Position numbers and translations under genes: made by a program
Notes under the pieces: model-generated
The model's input: only the letters and a program-made list of their open reading frames with translations
The model's database searches: none
Told to the model about the DNA's origin: nothing
Source of the DNA: Combretum micranthum
Taxonomy: Eukaryota; Streptophyta; Magnoliopsida; Myrtales; Combretaceae
Assembly: GCA_024138025.1 (NCBI GenBank)
Contig: JAMXBD010004243.1
Coordinates: 1-64,000, forward strand
Length of the DNA: 64,000 nucleotides
Reading direction: 5' to 3'
Shown: positions 57,701 through 64,000 of the stretch, piece after piece
Layout of the letters: every line of letters starts with the position of its first letter
Position numbering within the stretch: the stretch's first letter is position 1

Positions 57701-57914
57701 CTGTACTCCTATGTAGTGTTTACATGCTTCTGATACTAGTGTGACTTTTTCATGCATTACTGAATCATTTGTGGCTATATATGATGTGTGTGTTGAAAAT
57801 ATAAATGAATGCTTGTCTGTAAACACACCTCAGGGGAGTGGAACCATGCTAAATAGGATTGTAGGAATGTGGATGTAAAGATAGAGAGTAGGCATCTACC
57901 CTATAAACCTAGTA

Positions 57915-58460
57915 TGGGGATGCAACAGAGTTGGCCATTAACGGGTTTCCGACCTGTCCAACTCCATAAGAACCCTATAGAGATAAACCCTATAGGGTAA
58001 TACGGTCGGGTTTAGACATAGGTAAAAGATCCTGTCGGGCATGAGGGTGGGATTTGGATACTACTAAAACCCAATGGATACCCACCTGACCCGTTACTCC
58101 TAGTAAAAAAAAATTTATAATGTAAATACATTTACTAAATATAAACATAGTAACAGGCTAATTTTTAAGTTAGCAAAGAGAAGGTGAATTGTTATATTAT
58201 TAGATTATTATTTTATTGATTTAAGTCTACTGAATCTATTGAAAAAAATAACCAAAGGAGGTTTGGGTTGATAATTAGGCGGATGGTTGGGTGAGTAATC
58301 GGGTGAGAGGCGAGTTTTAGAGTAAACCTATAGAGTGGGTTTAGATATAGAAGGAAAACTCTATAGGGTTATAAAGTTGGGTTTGATATGCCCTATAATA
58401 TAGTGGGTTTAGGTTTGGGCTCATATGACTTGCCCAAAACTTAACCCGGTTGCATCTTTA
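57915..58460. mobile_element. hAT-type MITE, 546 bp, inside the Del protease
   Basis: An identical 8-bp target duplication, ACCTAGTA, lies at 57907-57914 and 58461-58468. The ends are imperfect inverted repeats, TGGGGATGCAAC on the left and TAAAGATGCAAC on the right read inward, sharing GATGCAAC. Subterminal words of the CCCTATAGGGT and GGGTTTAG type are repeated on both sides. No transposase frame was seen. The features agree with small non-autonomous hAT elements. Confidence 0.88.
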
Positions 58461-59267
58461 ACCTAGTAGTGTTAGACATGGTAGACTTTGATGTGATTTT
58501 AGGAGTAAATTGGTTAGTATAGTACCATGTTGAAATTAATTGCCACAACCTGGTTGTAGAGTTTAGTCTACCATATAGGACCAGTTTGTATATTAACTTG
58601 AAGTGTAGAGACCTTCAACTCTACCTACTTATGAGTGATCGGATAGGTCTATCTTTATCTATGGAAACCATGAAGATAAAAGATAAACTAGATGCTGACT
58701 TGCACAAGTACCGGCAGTATGTGAAAACCCTACTATTTTCCCAAAAGATCTACTAGGGTTACCATTAGAAAGATGGATAGAGCTATGTATTGACTTGGTG
58801 CCAAAAACCATACTCAAATCCAAAGCACCATATCGCATGGCACCAATAAAACTTGTAGAGCTAAAGGTTCAACCAGAAGACCTGCTTAACAAGACGTTTG
58901 CTAGACCTAAACCTTAAGGAGGTCTAGTTTTGTTTGTAAAGAAAAATAATAGTAGGACGAGGTTATGTATAGATTATAGGATGTTGAACCAAGTGACTAT
59001 AAGAAATAAATACCCTACGCTAAGGATAGATGATCTGTTTGACCAGCTAGCAGGAGCATAGGTGTTTTCAAAGATCAATCTTAGAGTAGGATATCACTAG
59101 TTGCGAATTAGAGTAGAGGACATACAAAAGACAACCTTTAGGACCAAAAAGGGGCATTATGAGTTTGTAGTTATGCTATTTGGTCTCACTAATGCACCAG
59201 CTGTCTTTATGGACCTTATGAATAAGGCCTTTAGTGATTATCTGGACCTGTTTGTAGTGGTCTTTAT
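58461..59267 (+). pseudogene. Del-like protease end and reverse transcriptase relic
   Basis: Directly after the MITE, DMVDFDVILGVNWLV-stop-YHVEI is the end of the protease (F-D-V-I-L-G-x-x-W-L). RT follows with PKTILKSKAPYRMAPIKLVE (58800), [20 protein letters not shown] (58920), [34 protein letters not shown], and [20 protein letters not shown] with [15 protein letters not shown] (59125-59235). It breaks off at FVVVFI, just before the catalytic D-D. There the hAT-like element starts. RNase H and integrase of this element are not in the window. Confidence 0.85.
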
Positions 59268-59988
59268 CAAGGTTATTAAACTCGCGATTCTGATTCTACA
59301 TAGAATCATCAGAGGGTATGTAGAATCAGGATGTAGAATCGAAATGTAGAAATGTAAGTTTCTACAATCTATGTAATATAACGTTGAAAAAAATATAAAT
59401 ATAGTTATAGAAGTCGTGAAAAATTTGATATACATAAAGGATGTAAAAAAAAATAAACAAATTAAGTTAAATTTTTCATGATAACACTTAATTTATAATG
59501 TAACATACATAAAAAAAGAGTGAAGACAATCAAAATTAAGTTATTTTCTATTATTTCGTTTGAAAGAAGATATGTATTGAAGGAGAATAAAACTTTTTAA
59601 CTTATCTTAAATTCTTAATTATATAAATGAGTTGAATTTGTTTTATTATAAACTTTACTACTATAACTTGACTTAAATGAATTCTATAAATATATAACAA
59701 GAGAGTTAGGAGAGCGAGGGAAAGTGGCAGAGAGAGTATGAGAAAAACCAATTTGAAATGTGATAAGGAAGATATATGATCCTAATAGTTGATGAGCTTA
59801 TAAAAATACGGTTATGTTTTTCATATTTTAGCCTATTTGGCTTAAGTAGGTAAAATCGGTAAACTCTGTTAAAAATGTATATTTCTACAATGTTTACATG
59901 TAAACTCGGTTGAAATTATAAGAGTCAACAAAAAACCAATTTTACCGGGTAGAATCGTATAGGTAAAATGGGGATTTTGACAACTATA
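59268..59988. mobile_element. Degraded hAT-like element ending the Del reverse transcriptase
   Basis: Left end CAAGGTTATTAAACTC, right end read inward TATAGTTGTCAAAATCC, sharing GTT(A/G)T(T/C)AAA. The flanking octamers GTCTTTAT (59260-59267) and GCCTCTAT (59989-59996) agree at six of eight positions. Internal AGAATC/GATTCTA words near both ends form subterminal inverted repeats. RT does not resume on the right, so the far side was lost before or with the arrival of the next LTR. Confidence 0.5.
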
Positions 59989-61136
59989 GCCTCTATAAAT
60001 GTAAACCCCAGAAAACTTTTGCAATATAACACAACTCTAGAATTGAAAGAATGAACTATTTAGTATGCCTAGAAGTTAACAAAAACCTAAGATTAGATAC
60101 ATAATTTAAATTTGGTTGGGTTAGGATCTATAAACTGAATAAAGAACTTCTTTAACCCTAAATGATACTAAAAACGAGATTTCGTATCTTGAATTGATAA
60201 GTCAAGATATGATTAAAGGAAACCTCAAATTTCAAACCCGAATCCTGCTCAAACAAATAGATTAAATGGGAAAACATAAATATAGAAATTAAATGACTAC
60301 TTATGCACTCAACAAAGACTCGAGACTAAAACAATGTGTAGTAATAAACCTATATTTGGACTTAAATCCTAAAATTCGAGATTCCTAGTTAGTAATAAAC
60401 TATATTGATAAGATTTCATAATGGGTATCCAAATCTAAAATATATAAATAATTTAGCTTATATATCTGCGGTGATATTAAGTAATCGATCAAATATGTTT
60501 ATAGTTAGGAAATGACAACCCTAAGATAAAACATTAGAATTATAAATACACAACAAAAACATAAACTAATATATAACTCGAGATCTAGAATTCAAACAAA
60601 TGTTTGAATTATATCAGTGTTCAAATTAGGGTTTTCTTAAGCCCTTAGAGCCTAAAACAAAATTGACCCAACAGGCTTAGAAAACCTAAATCGCGGGAGA
60701 TAAAATTTCAAAAACAAACAATCACATAAAATTAAAACTTAAATTTATATTGTTTGATAAACTAAATATTTTGTAGGATTCATTAAAAATATTTTTGTGT
60801 AAAAACTCACATATATTAGCTAAATTATACTCGATTAATGTAATAAACTCCCCGAAAATTTAGCTAAATATTATCTAAATAATATAATATATATAACAAC
60901 ACTTGCAGGATACGTTTATGCAAATTTTGGAGGGTCTTGATCTTCTTGATTCAAGAGAACTGAAATTGCTCAAATAATTCAACTAAAGTCAACAAAAATC
61001 CACCCATAAGCCAATCCAAGTGTGCCAAATCCACTCTACATTAATGACAAGAGAACAACTGATGAAATGGTAACATAACGAGACAATTCGGATCATCTAT
61101 GAAGGAAAAACACGCAGCAAATGTTCGTATATTTCT

Positions 61137-61152
61137 CTATATATACATATAT
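61137..61152 (+). promoter_or_regulatory. TATA-like box of the right-hand Del-type LTR
   Basis: TATATATACATATATT stands about 1.77 kb before AGGTGAGTAACT, as in the related LTR. A purine-rich leader follows. Confidence 0.4.
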
Positions 61153-62265
61153 TAAGGACACTTAAAGAAGAAGCAAACAAACACAATCCCTTCCCTAACT
61201 TTCTAGACCCAATCCACTCTTGATCAGTAGTTAAAACAGCCTGGGGATAGGATTTAAATCGCACCAAAAAAACCCAGTTCAAATCAGAGGAAAAATATTA
61301 CGAAAAACGCTTAAAACGAGCTTAAGGTAAGTTGATGTAATTCAATGTGTTTTCTTTCAAAACTAAGGATTGAGACTGACTTCTGAACATCTTAGGAACC
61401 TAACCAACCCAATCAGGAGCTTCGGATTTCATCGAAGAGGCTCGACGAAGGTGATTTCCGAAAACCCTAGTTTACCTTGGTGATTCAAAAAATCATGGAA
61501 CATGTTATTGTTTTGATGTTTTATTGTGATATTTAGGTAGTTTAGTGTCTTAAGATCTTAAAGGAGCTGGAAAACTGACCTTTTAACGTCGAAAATCGGT
61601 CGGAATCGATCAAGCTCATCGGGGAAGACGATGAACAGTACTTCCCTGATGAGCATGGGGGGAAACACAGGACGTGTTCCACCTATGTACCCATCGGCAA
61701 AAATTAAAATAAAAAAATAAAAAAAAACTAGGCTAATTAAATTAAATTATAGAATAATTAATGATATAAATAATTTTAGAATTATTATTATTTCTTTATT
61801 TATTTTTCTGAAAGGATCATAAATAATATTATCATTTAGTAATATAACATCAAAATTTCTGAAAAATTAAATTTAAAAATGAAATATCTTTCTAGTATTA
61901 CTAAATATATGATATTTAAATATATATAATGAGTCTATTAACATTAACAAGAAAAGATTTTTGGTAATATAAACCATCTTTGTTAATTAATCCAAGTTTA
62001 TTAAGTTTTACAACTATAATTACTAATATTCTAAATATTATTAAGAGAATTTTAAAAATTAATAGTGTTTTTGGAATCATCATTTCTGAAATAATATTAT
62101 ATGTAAACTCTAAAATAAAACTCAAAAGTCAAGGTTAAAGTTATTTTAGTAATATTATTTTTATAAGAATTTACAAATTAGTATGGATTAAATTATAAAA
62201 CAAATAATACAAGAATTGTTTTTACGAAAATCATTTGTTTTACTTTATTTTATTGTCTTTTTCGA

Positions 62266-62266
62266 A

Positions 62267-62301
<35 letters not shown>
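62266..62301. repeat. (ATT)n microsatellite
   Basis: An uninterrupted ATT run of about 36 bases inside the right-hand LTR. It is absent from the corresponding part of 39068-44520. Confidence 0.9.
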
Positions 62302-62303
<2 letters not shown>

Positions 62304-64000
62304 GTTACTAATATTTTTATTACTTGCGACAAAAAGGAAAATTTTGAAAATAATTGTAATTAAGTTAACAAATCTTTATATTAATAAGTTTATTTTCATT
62401 AAGATTGTATTTAATTAGTTTATAGGAAAAAATTTACAAGTTTAGTAAATACTAAATATGTATTTAAATAAATAATTATAAATAATTAGATAACAATGGA
62501 AATTTAAATAATCCAAATTTGTGAATATAGAGATATCTATATTTTACGAGAAAAGTTTATTAAGTAAATAAAAAGAAAACTGATAATTTTAAACAATGAA
62601 AATAAATTAACTAAATTGTTAAACTTCCCAAATACGCGATTAATAGATGTAAATATCAAACCAGAATCAAATCAAATAACTTAAGATAAAAAGTGAATTA
62701 GTACTTAAGTATCGCAAAATCTTTAAAGGACTAGTATAATAATAAAACGAAAACCCAGCAGCACATTAGGACAATTAAACATTCATAGGAGTTGGGTTAT
62801 ATAGTCTTGTTTCATTAACGACTATATTAATCATCTCAATAGGTAACTCGGGAATTGGTGAGGACTTTCCTAACGATTACTACGACTGAATAACATGAGC
62901 AGGTGAGTAACTCAGTCTTATTACATTGGTTGTGCTTGTAAAGTTAGTGAACCTTAAAGAAAAGATAATAAAAATTTGGTATACTGTTTGGTTTATGGAA
63001 ATTGTGTATTGTATTGATTGCCAAGTCACTCTATTATAAGTGATAACAGAGTTGTATATGTCTACATTACTTATATAACATGATTGAATGTCTGTAATGC
63101 TTGATCACCTTCAAATTGGTTAAAAACTACTGGTACCATAAAGGAAATTTGTCATGCATTACATATTTTGCATAAATAGCATCTGAGTAAGTGGTAGCCT
63201 ACTACGTGTTAGTTTTTCGGATCTCTGGTAATGCTTGGATTATCTAGGCAAGAGAGCTATTAGTTAATTGCAAGATTACCTTTGTTCTATTAATACCATA
63301 GGAACTAAATGGTAAATTAAGGACGCCGTTTATGGTATTGCATGGAAATAGCTAACACTTAGTGGAGTTTCTAAAGCTAAATCAGGAAATAAATAACAAA
63401 ACATGATAAGTTCAAAGAGATAACTAAATTGAATATTATTATTTCCTGAATGCTTAAGTCTCTCCTGGGTAGGTGGACCATAGATTATGATCCTTCAACC
63501 CCGATGGGAGGGCGTAAATCTTCATCTTGTTTGGATTCTGGGTTATCCAAGCTTATATTGTACACATGTTTGATTGATGCATTTAATATGATTGTTAAAT
63601 AACTCTTATGTATTATGTGGTAAGTTCTAGTTATTCATTGAGCTCGTGTTTTAGCTCACACTCCAACAGCCCTTTTAGGTTTACTCTGCGACCCTAGCTC
63701 ATTACTACCAGGAGCATGGTCCCGGTAAGAAATTAGAAGCTAGAAGCTTAAAGACTAGTATAGGATCAGAATATGTGTATCTCTATTTACCTTTTAGTTG
63801 CAAGTACATTGCATTAGAATCATTAACTAGGTGTTGTAAGGGTTTATAAAGCATATGGTCTATAATATCTTATTAATGTGATGGTTGTTTACTAATTTAT
63901 GCCTTATATATATTTGTTCATCTTATCCAAGCAACTAAAAGATCCTGTTTATTGAAATCATGTCATTCTTGGAAGGTAAACTAGTAATGGAAATCAAGTG

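Larger units (their letters stand above)
60000..64000 (+). repeat. Long Del-type LTR, incomplete at the window edge
   Basis: Starts TGTAAACCCC and is colinear with 39068-44520 over many blocks listed there (for example 60171, 62903, 63202, 63322, 63355, 63497). TATATATAC at 61137 is the probable TATA box, followed by AAGAAGAAGC and a leader-like stretch. The last few hundred bases differ from the other copy (GCTCACACTCCAACAGCCC at 63654 against GCTCACCCCCC at 44095). The right end lies outside. Whether it is the 3' LTR of the Del remnant at 56208 or a separate insertion cannot be decided here. Confidence 0.65.

Noticed and set aside
39068..64000. The two long Del-type LTRs as the LTR pair of one giant element
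   Set aside because: The DNA between them holds an Athila element with its own LTR and polypurine tract and a separate Del primer-binding site. The left LTR has its own flanking 5-mers, and the two copies differ in length and end sequence.
1..64000. CRISPR arrays, bacterial operons, ribosomal or tRNA genes
   Set aside because: No regularly spaced identical repeats, no rRNA or tRNA structures seen, and the content is clearly plant nuclear DNA.

Overview
This is nuclear DNA of a flowering plant, most likely a eudicot. It is AT-rich, full of simple repeats, and carries relics of RPS5/RPS2-like (At4g27190-like) CC-NB-LRR resistance genes. Those relics are buried in plant-type LTR retrotransposons (Athila-like and Del/Tekay-like Ty3 elements, a Reina-like Ty3 element, a TRIM, a Copia-like LTR), hAT-type MITEs and a tRNA-derived SINE. 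I cannot name the species. I found no intact protein-coding gene: every recognisable protein is interrupted by stops, frameshifts, deletions or insertions.

Left third (1-28 kb): a decayed NLR cluster. Copy 1 (2134-4130) and copy 2 (10136-17945) share a conserved leader and start at the same peptide. Both have a stop codon in or beside the P-loop, but from different base changes. Copy 2 is split by a 603-bp hAT MITE placed immediately after the P-loop lysine codon (8-bp target duplication), and by a 4.7-kb Reina-like element on the minus strand in its LRR region. Only the 3' flank of a third unit survives (26.39-27.29 kb), cut off on its left by a Ty3 polyprotein fragment (24.74-26.34 kb). Units 2 and 3 are both followed by relics of one RNase H-like ORF, so that ORF belonged to the duplicated segment. 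Between NLR copies 1 and 2 lie a possible last exon, a leader-like stretch on the minus strand and a tandem-repeat array.

Middle (28-38.5 kb): an inverted Del-like LTR (28.48-30.38 kb), a short tandem duplication, a Copia-like LTR (32.1-33.8 kb), and a second Del-like LTR in plus orientation. The second LTR hosts a complete 592-bp TRIM with a perfect 5-bp target duplication.

Right (38.5-64 kb): a nested stack. An Athila-like element (about 38540-56186) sits near the 3' end of the Del-like LTR. Just after the Athila the Del LTR ends and is followed by its primer-binding site and a broken gag-PR-RT region (56.2-59.3 kb). A 5.45-kb related LTR without internal region lies inside the Athila 5' end. 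A 546-bp hAT MITE interrupts the Del protease, a second degraded hAT-like element ends the reverse transcriptase, and another long Del-type LTR runs off the right edge.

The genes do not form a pathway. The window records how an immune-receptor cluster decayed while transposons inserted into it and into one another. The two most interesting unexplained signals are clusters of an imperfect palindrome (ATCACGGCC...GGYCGTGAT) shared by different retrotransposon families, and an apparent internal promoter plus intron just before the second ORF of the Athila element.
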